This document shows positions 53,539 to 61,203 of a DNA stretch of 64,000 nt, piece by piece. The position numbers and the translations under genes were made by a program. The notes under the pieces were generated by a model, which was not told where the DNA came from, ran no database searches, and saw nothing but the letters and a program-made list of their open reading frames with translations. This DNA is from Fulvivirga maritima (lineage in GTDB: Bacteria > Bacteroidota > Bacteroidia > Cytophagales > Cyclobacteriaceae), in contig NZ_CP089980.1 of NCBI RefSeq assembly GCF_021389955.1, positions 2,088,501 through 2,152,500 on the forward strand, written 5' to 3'. Every line of letters starts with the position of its first letter. The first letter of the stretch is position 1.

Positions 53539-55611
53539 ATGTTGACAAAATATATATCACTACTATTTACGTTTGTATTTGGTTCATCATTTTTGTTTGC
53601 ACAGGTAGATAGAACCAAAGCACCTGAAGCAGGTCCTGCACCTAAAATACAAGTAGGAGAATACAAATCATTCGAACTGAAAAATGGCTTAAAAGTATTT
53701 GTGGTAGAAAATCATAAAATACCGAGAACTACTTTTTCTTTGATTTTCGATAATGATCCTATTCTTGAAAAAGAAAAGGCCGGCTATGTAACTATGGCGG
53801 GACAGCTCTTAAGGAGCGGAACTACTAATTACACTAAAGCGGAGCTAGATGAGGAGGTAGATTTTATAGGAGCTTCTTTAAGAGCCTCTTCTAATAGTGT
53901 ATATGGCTCTTCATTATCTAAGCATACAGATAAGTTGCTTCAGCTGATGACTGATGTGTTATTTCACCCTGCCTTTCCTGAAGATGAGTTAGAGAAAATC
54001 AGAAAGCAGACCTTATCAGCCATAGCTGCAGGAAAAGAAAGTCCTAATGAGATAGCATCTAATGTGGAGGCTGTTTTAACCTATGGTAAAGACCACCCTT
54101 ATGGAGAGCTTACTACGGAAGAAACGGTTGAAAATGTTACGGTGGAAGATATTAAGAATTATTACAATACTTATTTCAAACCTAACGTGGCTTATATGGC
54201 TGTAGTGGGAGATATCTCATTTAAGGATGCCAAAAAACTGGTAAAGAAATATTTTAATGATTGGGAAAAGGGAGATGTTCCTCAAGTCTCTTATGAGCAA
54301 CCACAGGCTCCGGATCAAACTATGGTAGCTATGGTAGATAGGCCAAGCAGTGTACAGTCAGTTATTTCTGTTACCTATCCTGTAGAGCTTAAGCCAGGTC
54401 AGCCAGATGTGATCAAAGCATCTGTGATGAATCAGATTTTGGGTGGTGGTTTTTCTTCTCGTCTCATGCAAAACCTAAGAGAAGATAAAGCTTTTACATA
54501 CGGAGCCAGGTCTTCTATTTCTAGTGATAAACTTATTGGTGGTTTCTCGGCTTCAGCTAGTGTAAGAAATGAAGTTACAGATAGCGCTGTATATGAATTC
54601 ATGAAGGAGTTAAAGAAGATCAGAAATGAACAAGTAGAGCAAAGCGAGTTAGATGCAGCCAAGGCTTCTATTGTTGGTAGCTTTGCACGTTCTCTTGAGC
54701 AACCTTCTACTGTGGCTAGTTTTGCTTTGAACACCGCTCGCTATAATTTGCCGGAAGATTATTATCAGAACTACCTGAGAAATGTATCTTCTACCACTCT
54801 GGCAGAGGTAAAAGCTATGGCCGATAAATACATCAAGCCTGATCATGCTAATATATTGGTAGTTGGTAAAGCTTCAGAAGTAGCAGATAAGCTTAAGACC
54901 TTTGGTCCTGTGAAATACTATGATATTTATGGTAATGAATATGATCCGCAGGATAAAACGCAGGTGCCAGCAGGTCTCACTGCCGATAAGGTAATTGATA
55001 ATTATATTAAGGCCATTGGTGGTAAGGCAGCTTTGAATAAAGTGAAGTCCATAAAAACAGTAATGGGAGCTGATATGGGTGGCCGATCAATCACTATTAC
55101 ATCCATTAAAAAAGAACCTAAAAAAGTGTTGCTGGAAGTAAGCATGGCGGGTAATGTTATGAGCAAACAAGTGGTTAATGGAGAGGAAGTTTCTGTGTCA
55201 CAAATGGGTAATAATGTGCCGATTGATGAGACAGCAAAAGAACAATTGATGATAGAAGGCTACATATTTCCTGAAATGAAATATGAGGAACTTGGAGTAG
55301 AGACTAAACTTGCAGGAGTAGAAAAAGTGGAAGGTATTGATGCTTATGCAGTAGAGCTAACTTATCCTTCAGGCAATAAAGTTACCGAGTATTATGATGT
55401 GGAAACGGGTTTTAAAATTAGAGTGGCCAGAAACCTGGAAACACCACAAGGTACTGTAAATGTGGCTACTGATATGGGAGATTATAAAGAAGTATCGGGT
55501 GTGTTTTTTGCGCATTCTATAACTCAACCTATGGGAGCTATGAAGCTAAATATTCAGGCCTCAGAGATTCAGGTTAATCCTGAAGTGAGTGATGATATAT
55601 TTAAACCTTGA
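53539..55611 (+). CDS. M16-family peptidase, non-catalytic partner with C-terminal extension
   Basis: 690 residues, signal peptide to LFAQ. Residues about 35-460 are M16 domains but the HxxEH motif is replaced (AGYVTMAGQLLRSGTTNYT), so it is the substrate-binding partner of the upstream enzyme. GGFSSRLMQNLREDKAFTYG is the conserved substrate-contact region. After about residue 475 comes a separate domain of some 200 residues (DNYIKAIGGKAALNKVKSIK, KVTEYYDVETGFKIRV, ISDDIFKP-like end) resembling outer-membrane-lipoprotein-sorting folds. What this extension binds is unknown. Confidence 0.9.
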   Translation: MLTKYISLLFTFVFGSSFLFAQVDRTKAPEAGPAPKIQVGEYKSFELKNGLKVFVVENHKIPRTTFSLIFDNDPILEKEKAGYVTMAGQLLRSGTTNYTKAELDEEVDFIGASLRASSNSVYGSSLSKHTDKLLQLMTDVLFHPAFPEDELEKIRKQTLSAIAAGKESPNEIASNVEAVLTYGKDHPYGELTTEETVENVTVEDIKNYYNTYFKPNVAYMAVVGDISFKDAKKLVKKYFNDWEKGDVPQVSYEQPQAPDQTMVAMVDRPSSVQSVISVTYPVELKPGQPDVIKASVMNQILGGGFSSRLMQNLREDKAFTYGARSSISSDKLIGGFSASASVRNEVTDSAVYEFMKELKKIRNEQVEQSELDAAKASIVGSFARSLEQPSTVASFALNTARYNLPEDYYQNYLRNVSSTTLAEVKAMADKYIKPDHANILVVGKASEVADKLKTFGPVKYYDIYGNEYDPQDKTQVPAGLTADKVIDNYIKAIGGKAALNKVKSIKTVMGADMGGRSITITSIKKEPKKVLLEVSMAGNVMSKQVVNGEEVSVSQMGNNVPIDETAKEQLMIEGYIFPEMKYEELGVETKLAGVEKVEGIDAYAVELTYPSGNKVTEYYDVETGFKIRVARNLETPQGTVNVATDMGDYKEVSGVFFAHSITQPMGAMKLNIQASEIQVNPEVSDDIFKP

Positions 55612-55633
55612 TAAAAAATAATACATAAGAATG

Positions 55634-55693
55634 GGCCGTCTCAGAAGTGGTTAATTAGTCTTTACGACTTGAAAAATTGCTTTTGAGACGGCC
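55634..55693. repeat. Dispersed long-loop inverted repeat, copy 2 (GGCCGTCTCA arms)
   Basis: GGCCGTCTCAGAAG (55634-55647) and CTTTTGAGACGGCC (55680-55693) pair at 13 of 14 positions around 32 nt containing an inner AGTC/GACT hairpin; TTTTT follows on the plus strand. It lies between the convergent M16 and M61 genes, like copy 1 between convergent genes at 43.5 kb. Confidence 0.7.
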
Positions 55694-55702
55694 TTTTTAT
55701 TG

Positions 55703-57430
55703 CTAAAATAATTCTACGCCAGTCCAGCCTTTAAAAGCAGCTTTTTGAGCCTCACTTGCATCAGCTTTTACATGAATTTTATATTGCGTGAAAAAACTTT
55801 GATCAGTACTGCTGACATTGATATTCAGCTGTTTGTTAAAGTTTCTACTAATTTCAAATGCATAGTTTCCTGCTTCGTATTTTGCAATATTTTCCAGGTC
55901 CATCGGCTCATTATTTACTGAAATAATTTCATCATTTAGAGAGAAATATTTCTCTCCAATTGATCCTGGAGCAATATGAACTATTTTCGGGTTAGCATTC
56001 GGCACCGTTGGGTTAGTAGATATTTTTAACCCGAAAAATCTTTCAAAAGGATTTTTGGCATCTGAAATGGTCAATTCACAGCCTACGTGTTGTAGAAGTT
56101 CATTAATCAGTTTTTCCTTGGGCGCGGTTCCGTGCACATGCGTTTTGAAGAATTCATCTAAACTCTCTCCATATAATTCCTCACATAAATTTTGAATATC
56201 TTTTGAGGTGTAGCCAATAGCCGTTTTTCCATGCTGCTTCCAAAGCATCACCATAATATCATCAAGCGAATACTTGTTGTCAGATTTTCTTCTCAGCATC
56301 AGGTCAAGGCATAGGGCTACCATAGCGCCTTCTACATATATCGAACTTTTTCTATCGGGAAAATTAAGTGCATATCCATCTATCCATAAGTCAATAGAAG
56401 AATCTACTACAGAGTAACTTAGCCTGCCAAAATTTGTAAAATGTCTTTTGAAAAGTAAGTTCAATTCATTGAAATAACTGTCTCTTGAGAATACACCACT
56501 TTTAGCTAAAAACAGATCTCCGTAATAAGTGGTAAACCCTTCAGCCACATAGCCTGTAGGGAATGTTACTTCTTTATTAAAGTCATAAGGTTGAAGCTCT
56601 TTAGGTCTTATTTTTATAATATTCCACGCATGAAATAGTTCGTGCGAGCTTACTCCTAGCAATTGATTATAAAGCTCTTCTTTGTCTTCAGTAACGCCAG
56701 GCCCTATTGATATTACCGTAGAATCATGGTGTTCTACCCCATGGTAAAATTTATAAGGTAGTAGGTGCAGTAGAAAGTGATAGGTGGGTTCGGGGAATTC
56801 ACCCATAATTTCAATTTGCTTTTCACTGAATTTATAAAAGTGATCCTGTAGGGTAGCGGTATCAAGATTATGTTGTCCGCTGATCCAGATATGAAAAGCT
56901 GTACTACCTATTGTGTAAGTATAATGTTCCAAATTAGCAGAGGCTATCATAGGGCTGTCTACTAATTCGTAGTAATCTTTTGCTATTAAAATATTGTCTT
57001 TTTGCTCCAGGCCACAGGCAATTTCATACGAATGCGGTAAATCAAGAGCCACTTCACAAGAATCATTTATCGAATCTTTAGTGTAAATAAGGCAATTTAC
57101 AAAATTGATATAGATAAGATCTTCATCAAAGTAGCTATTACCAGCATCCATTTTATAAGCCCAGTACTTATAGCGAACCTGTATCTCTCCAAGTCCTTCA
57201 GTAGCTACTTCCCAGGTGCTATGAGATGTCTTTACATACGAAACAGCATTTCCATGACCATCAATAATTTCGAAGTTTTTAATGTTTTTAGCATAATTAG
57301 TAGCTTCATAGCGCCCAGGTCGCCACATAGGAAGATATAGGCTTATGGACTTTTTATTTTCTGTTTTGATCTCAGCTTCAACCTCTATAAAGTGCTGTAG
57401 AGGGTTGGGAAATGATATATTATAACGCAT
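55703..57430 (-). CDS. M61-family aminopeptidase with PDZ-like domain
   Basis: 575 residues. The N-terminal beta domain (SLYLPMWRPGRYEATNYAKNI) is characteristic of M61 glycyl aminopeptidases. The zinc site is SSHELFHAWN (HELFH, His263-Glu264-His267), with the downstream glutamate in VAEGFTTYYGD. The region from about residue 470 (IHAPGSIGEKYFSLNDEIISVNN-like, here IVHIAPGSIGEKYFSLNDEI) is a degenerate PDZ domain. There is no obvious signal peptide, so it may be cytoplasmic. It is read from the region upstream of rpmH, in the opposite direction. Substrate in this organism unknown. Confidence 0.9.
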   Translation of the reverse strand: MRYNISFPNPLQHFIEVEAEIKTENKKSISLYLPMWRPGRYEATNYAKNIKNFEIIDGHGNAVSYVKTSHSTWEVATEGLGEIQVRYKYWAYKMDAGNSYFDEDLIYINFVNCLIYTKDSINDSCEVALDLPHSYEIACGLEQKDNILIAKDYYELVDSPMIASANLEHYTYTIGSTAFHIWISGQHNLDTATLQDHFYKFSEKQIEIMGEFPEPTYHFLLHLLPYKFYHGVEHHDSTVISIGPGVTEDKEELYNQLLGVSSHELFHAWNIIKIRPKELQPYDFNKEVTFPTGYVAEGFTTYYGDLFLAKSGVFSRDSYFNELNLLFKRHFTNFGRLSYSVVDSSIDLWIDGYALNFPDRKSSIYVEGAMVALCLDLMLRRKSDNKYSLDDIMVMLWKQHGKTAIGYTSKDIQNLCEELYGESLDEFFKTHVHGTAPKEKLINELLQHVGCELTISDAKNPFERFFGLKISTNPTVPNANPKIVHIAPGSIGEKYFSLNDEIISVNNEPMDLENIAKYEAGNYAFEISRNFNKQLNINVSSTDQSFFTQYKIHVKADASEAQKAAFKGWTGVELF

Positions 57431-57522
57431 TGATTCTTTTTTTTGTAAAAATAGACATATTACGAAGCGACATTAAGAAATTATTACTAAAATTGCTCTT
57501 TGTAACAAATCTCAGAAGGTAG

Positions 57523-57553
57523 TTTGCATTTGTGAAAATACTCGCTATCTTTG
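57523..57553 (+). promoter_or_regulatory. Complete -33/-7 promoter of rpmH
   Basis: TTTG (57523-57526), exactly 19 bp, then TATCTTTG (57546-57553). This is the best match to the Bacteroidota housekeeping promoter in the window, with a leader of about 65 nt before ATG 57624. Confidence 0.75.
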
Positions 57554-57623
57554 CAGCCCGGAAAAAATTAAAGTGAAGGTGACTCCTCTCTTTTTTAACT
57601 AAGAAGGATTAAAGTATATCAAA

Positions 57624-57779
57624 ATGAAAAGAACATTTCAACCATCGCAAAGAAAAAGAAAGAACAAGCACGGTTTCAGATCTCGTATGGAGTCTGTAAA
57701 TGGCAGAGCAGTGTTAGCTAGAAGAAGAGCTAAAGGCAGAAAGAAACTTACTGTTTCTGACGAGAAAACTCATAAATAA
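57624..57779 (+). CDS. rpmH: 50S ribosomal protein L34
   Basis: 51 residues, starting [20 protein letters not shown] and ending VSDEKTHK. The first 44 residues are the typical L34 sequence ([21 protein letters not shown]), with a short C-terminal extension usual in Bacteroidota. A small, very basic protein of the large subunit. It is expressed from the TTTG/TATCTTTG promoter, with AAGGAT 11-16 bp before the start. It lies 76 bp upstream of rnpA, the conserved rpmH-rnpA order. Confidence 0.97.
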   Translation: MKRTFQPSQRKRKNKHGFRSRMESVNGRAVLARRRAKGRKKLTVSDEKTHK

Positions 57780-57855
57780 TATTTTGAGCCAGCTTGCTGG
57801 TTTAAAGTATCCGTGTAAGTTGTTTTTTTCATTTGGCTGAAAAAAACCACTTGAG

Positions 57856-58254
57856 ATGAGATTAAACACGTTTGGAAAGTCAGAAAGACTTTCCCAGAAG
57901 AAATATATCCAGGAACTCTTTTCACAGGGTTCCTCTTTTTATTTGTATCCATTTAAGGTCTTTTATAGGCCCTTTTCTGATATTGATGAAAATCAGGTAC
58001 TCATAGCCGTTTCTAAAAGAAATTTTAAAAAGGCTGTAGACCGCAATAAGGTGAAACGCAGGGTTCGCGAAGCTTATCGTTTGAACAAGCCCCAATTCCA
58101 GGCTCCTGTGAAATTTCAAATTGCTTATATTTATACGGCTAAAGAAATTTTGCCTTTTCGTAATATCGAAAAGAAACTCATTTCTGTTAGCCAGCGTTTG
58201 AATAAAATGTCGACCTTAAAGCATAACAATGATGAAGAGACTACTAAAGGCTAA
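57856..58254 (+). CDS. rnpA: Ribonuclease P protein component
   Basis: 132 residues. It assists the catalytic RNA in 5' processing of pre-tRNA. The core motif DRNKVKRRVREAYR is the conserved RNR-type basic helix, preceded by VLIAVSKRNFKKAV (LIAVSKR) and an N-terminal KSERLSQKKYIQELF. The length is normal for the phylum. The C-terminus (NKMSTLKHNNDEETTKG) overlaps the start of ctpA by 26 bp in another frame. Confidence 0.95.
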   Translation: MRLNTFGKSERLSQKKYIQELFSQGSSFYLYPFKVFYRPFSDIDENQVLIAVSKRNFKKAVDRNKVKRRVREAYRLNKPQFQAPVKFQIAYIYTAKEILPFRNIEKKLISVSQRLNKMSTLKHNNDEETTKG

Positions 58255-59887
58255 GATAATAATCCCTTCCCTGGCGCTTATCACCTTGGTTTCGTTTATG
58301 GCTCCTACTGAGCGATATTTCGAAATAGCCAAGAACCTGGATATTTTTGCCACATTATTTAAAGAGGTTAATGCCTATTATGTAGATGAGGTCGATCCTG
58401 ATAAAATGATCGAAACAGGCATAGATGCTATGCTGGGCTCTCTTGACCCTTACACCAGTTATATTCCTGAAGATGAAATAGAAAATTTCAGAACCATGAC
58501 TACCGGCCAGTATGCGGGTATAGGGGCTATGATTGGCAGAGTGGGAGACAAAACACTGATTACCATGCCTTATGAAGGCTTTCCTGCCTTTAAGTCTGGT
58601 TTGAGAATAGGAGATGAGCTCATTAATATCAATGGCCATGATGTGGAAGGAAAAAGTGTATCAGAAGTCAGTCTGTTGCTGAAAGGTCAGGCCAGGACAG
58701 ATGTAGATGTTACTGTTAAAAGATATGGTGAGGAGAAGCCGCTTGATTTTCATATAAAGAGAGAAAAAATCACGGTGGATAATGTCCGCTATTCCGGATT
58801 AGTGTCAGAAGGAGTTGGTTATATCAAATTGGAAGACTTCACTACAGAGGCAGGTAAAGAAGTGGCTCATGCGGTCGAAAGCCTGAAGGAAAGTGGAGCA
58901 AAATCCATCATTCTAGATTTACGAAGCAATCCTGGGGGTCTACTGAGTGAAGCGGTTAATGTGAGCAATGTGTTTATAGATAAGCATAAGGAAGTGGTGT
59001 CTACTAAAGGAAAGGTCACAGATTGGAACAAAAGCTACAAAACGCTAAATAGCCCCGTAGATACTGAGATACCCTTGGTAGTACTTACTAATGGCGGGAG
59101 CGCTTCTGCTGCCGAAATAGTTTCAGGTGTTATTCAAGATTATGACCGAGGTATTCTAATAGGTACAAGAACTTTTGGAAAAGGACTTGTGCAAACCACC
59201 AGGCCGCTTAGTTACAATGCTCAGCTTAAGGTTACTACTGCAAAATATTATATTCCTAGTGGCCGCTGTATCCAGGCCCTTGATTATGCTCATAGAAATG
59301 ATGATGGCTCGGTAAGTAAATTTGCTGATTCATTAAAAACTGAATTTAAAACTACTAGTGGTAGAGTGGTATATGATGGGCAGGGCTTAGATCCTGATAT
59401 TAAAATTGATCATGAGTATTATGCCCCCATTACCATGAGTCTGGTTACAAAAGGGTTGGTCTTTAATTATGCTACCCAATATGCAGCTGAGCACAATGCC
59501 CCGGCTAATGCTAAGAATTTTCAACTTTCTGATAGTGACTATGACCAGTTTAAAAAATGGCTTAGTGATAAAAATTATGACTACACTACTAAGGTCGAAA
59601 AGGAAATAGATGCCTTGGAAGAGTCATCTAAAGAAGAGAAATATTATGAAGATATCCATAAGCAGTTAATGGATCTCAAAACAAAAGTGAAGCATAACAA
59701 GGAATTGGATCTGGAAACTTTTCAAGATGAAATTGCTCAGGCGCTGGAAGTAGAGATAGCAGCAAGATACTTTTATCAAAAAGGTGAAATCGAAGCTTCT
59801 TTCAGAAATGATGAAGATGTTCAAAAGGCCATTTCAGTTTTAAATGATTCACAGAAATACAAAAGCATACTCGCAGGAACTAACTAA
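58229..59887 (+). CDS. ctpA: S41 C-terminal processing peptidase
   Basis: 552 residues: N-terminal signal or anchor segment (IIIPSLALITLVSFMAP), a helical region, a PDZ domain at about residues 85-175 (YAGIGAMIGRVGD, GLRIGDELININGHDVEG) and the S41 protease core (LDLRSNPGGLL, TNGGSASAAEIVSG, GTRTFGKGLVQTT). The Ser-Lys dyad is Ser293 and Lys318, 25 residues apart as in known CtpA/CtpB enzymes. About 150 helical residues follow the core. It trims proteins at their C-termini in the periplasm. Two adjacent ATGs (58229, 58232) are possible starts. It is abutted by tsaB. Confidence 0.94.
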   Translation: MMKRLLKAKIIIPSLALITLVSFMAPTERYFEIAKNLDIFATLFKEVNAYYVDEVDPDKMIETGIDAMLGSLDPYTSYIPEDEIENFRTMTTGQYAGIGAMIGRVGDKTLITMPYEGFPAFKSGLRIGDELININGHDVEGKSVSEVSLLLKGQARTDVDVTVKRYGEEKPLDFHIKREKITVDNVRYSGLVSEGVGYIKLEDFTTEAGKEVAHAVESLKESGAKSIILDLRSNPGGLLSEAVNVSNVFIDKHKEVVSTKGKVTDWNKSYKTLNSPVDTEIPLVVLTNGGSASAAEIVSGVIQDYDRGILIGTRTFGKGLVQTTRPLSYNAQLKVTTAKYYIPSGRCIQALDYAHRNDDGSVSKFADSLKTEFKTTSGRVVYDGQGLDPDIKIDHEYYAPITMSLVTKGLVFNYATQYAAEHNAPANAKNFQLSDSDYDQFKKWLSDKNYDYTTKVEKEIDALEESSKEEKYYEDIHKQLMDLKTKVKHNKELDLETFQDEIAQALEVEIAARYFYQKGEIEASFRNDEDVQKAISVLNDSQKYKSILAGTN

Positions 59888-60568
59888 ATGTCATTAATAC
59901 TAAGTATAGAAACAGCCACTCCTATCTGTTCGGTGGCTTTATTAAATCAAGGTGAAATTCTCGGTAGTCAGAACTTATATATTGAAAAATCACATTCAGG
60001 TTTATTGGCTCCTATTATTGATGCATTGGTGAAGCAGTGTGGTTATAAACTTTCAGATCTGGATGCAGTGGCAGTCTCTGGTGGCCCGGGATCTTATACA
60101 GGCTTGAGAATTGGCGTTAGCACAGCAAAAGGCATTAGCTTTTCATTAGACATACCTTTAATTAGTATCAATACTTTAGAGGCTATGGCCTACGGGATGA
60201 ATCAGGTAAATTATACTAATGCACTTTTATGCCCAATGATTGACGCTCGCCGGATGGAAGTCTATTGCATGGTTGCAGATAATAGTTTGAGTCAAATACA
60301 AGAGACGGCACCCAAGATTGTTGATGAGTTAAGTTTTGTAGAATTACTTAATGAAAGAGAAATTATTTTTGCCGGTAATGGTGCAGGCAAATGCAGAACC
60401 GCGATAACTCATGAAAATGCCTCATTTATTGATCTGCCATTTATGAATGCTGAATATGTGGGTAAGTTGGCCTTTGAGAAATTTCAAGAACAAATATTCG
60501 AAGATGTAGCTTATTATGAGCCATTTTATCTTAAAGAGTTTCGAGTAACTCAACCTAAGAAGCGTTGA
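59888..60568 (+). CDS. tsaB: tRNA threonylcarbamoyladenosine biosynthesis protein TsaB
   Basis: 226 residues with an ASKHA fold: LILSIETATPICSVAL at the N-terminus, then VAVSGGPGSYTGLRIGVSTAKGISF, the family hallmark. With TsaD, TsaE and TsaC it makes the t6A37 modification of ANN-decoding tRNAs; TsaB is a non-catalytic platform for TsaD. The start ATG directly follows the ctpA stop with no gap. The partner genes are not in the window. Confidence 0.95.
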   Translation: MSLILSIETATPICSVALLNQGEILGSQNLYIEKSHSGLLAPIIDALVKQCGYKLSDLDAVAVSGGPGSYTGLRIGVSTAKGISFSLDIPLISINTLEAMAYGMNQVNYTNALLCPMIDARRMEVYCMVADNSLSQIQETAPKIVDELSFVELLNEREIIFAGNGAGKCRTAITHENASFIDLPFMNAEYVGKLAFEKFQEQIFEDVAYYEPFYLKEFRVTQPKKR

Positions 60569-60595
60569 GGCCGTTCAATGTAAAAAAATAGAATT

Positions 60596-61114
60596 ATGTC
60601 TGAAGAAACAGAAATTATTAATAGAGTAGCTAATAGTCCGTTAATAACCTTAGACCTTACTGACTTTATCGATAAATCGGAGAGAATGGTGTTTGATCTT
60701 AAAGACTGGTTATTTCAGGAAATGATTCTTAAAGAAAAGGATTTCCGTGGCTATGTAAAAGATCATGATTGGGCTCAATATGAGGGCAATCATGTAGCAC
60801 TCACTTGTACTGCTGATGCTATTATTCCTTCATGGGCATATATGCTCGTCACTACCAAATTAGAACCATATGCTAAAACCGTAGCTTATGGAGATTTGAC
60901 AGATTTAGAAAAACTGATTTGCACACATGCTATTGCGAAAATTGACGTTCAGCAATATCAAGATAAAAAAGTAGTAGTTAAAGGGTGCAGTGATTTGTTG
61001 GTTCCGGAGTTTGCTTATGTAGAAGTAACCCAAAAACTAAGGCCGGTAGTTTCTAGTATCATGTATGGCGAGCCTTGTAGTACCGTACCATTGTACAAAA
61101 AGCCAAAGAATTAA
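60596..61114 (+). CDS. DUF2480 family protein
   Basis: 172 residues, cytoplasmic, without signal peptide. Recognised by the sequence DWLFQEMILKEKDFR, then WAQYEGNHVALTCTADAIIP and YVEVTQKLRPVVSSIMYGEP, which define DUF2480 (PF10652), a family confined mainly to Bacteroidota. No function is established. It is 27 bp after tsaB and likely in the same transcript, which runs rpmH-rnpA-ctpA-tsaB-DUF2480; conserved linkage would hint at a translation- or envelope-related role, but that is speculation. Confidence 0.88.
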   Translation: MSEETEIINRVANSPLITLDLTDFIDKSERMVFDLKDWLFQEMILKEKDFRGYVKDHDWAQYEGNHVALTCTADAIIPSWAYMLVTTKLEPYAKTVAYGDLTDLEKLICTHAIAKIDVQQYQDKKVVVKGCSDLLVPEFAYVEVTQKLRPVVSSIMYGEPCSTVPLYKKPKN

Positions 61115-61142
61115 TATTATATAATAATAGTTCTATGTTGAA

Positions 61143-61200
61143 TTAGGTTTTAAGGACGGATTTTAGTTTATTAAACTCCATTTTTAATCTTAAAACCTAA
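61143..61200 (+). promoter_or_regulatory. Nested perfect inverted repeat before the M43 protease start
   Basis: TTAGGTTTTAAG (61143-61154) and CTTAAAACCTAA (61189-61200) are exact 12-bp reverse complements. The 34-nt centre contains the 13-bp palindrome AGTTTATTAAACT (61165-61177). The outer arm ends 3 bp before ATG 61204. It could be an operator pair or a leader structure. Confidence 0.6.
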
Positions 61201-61203
61201 TCT

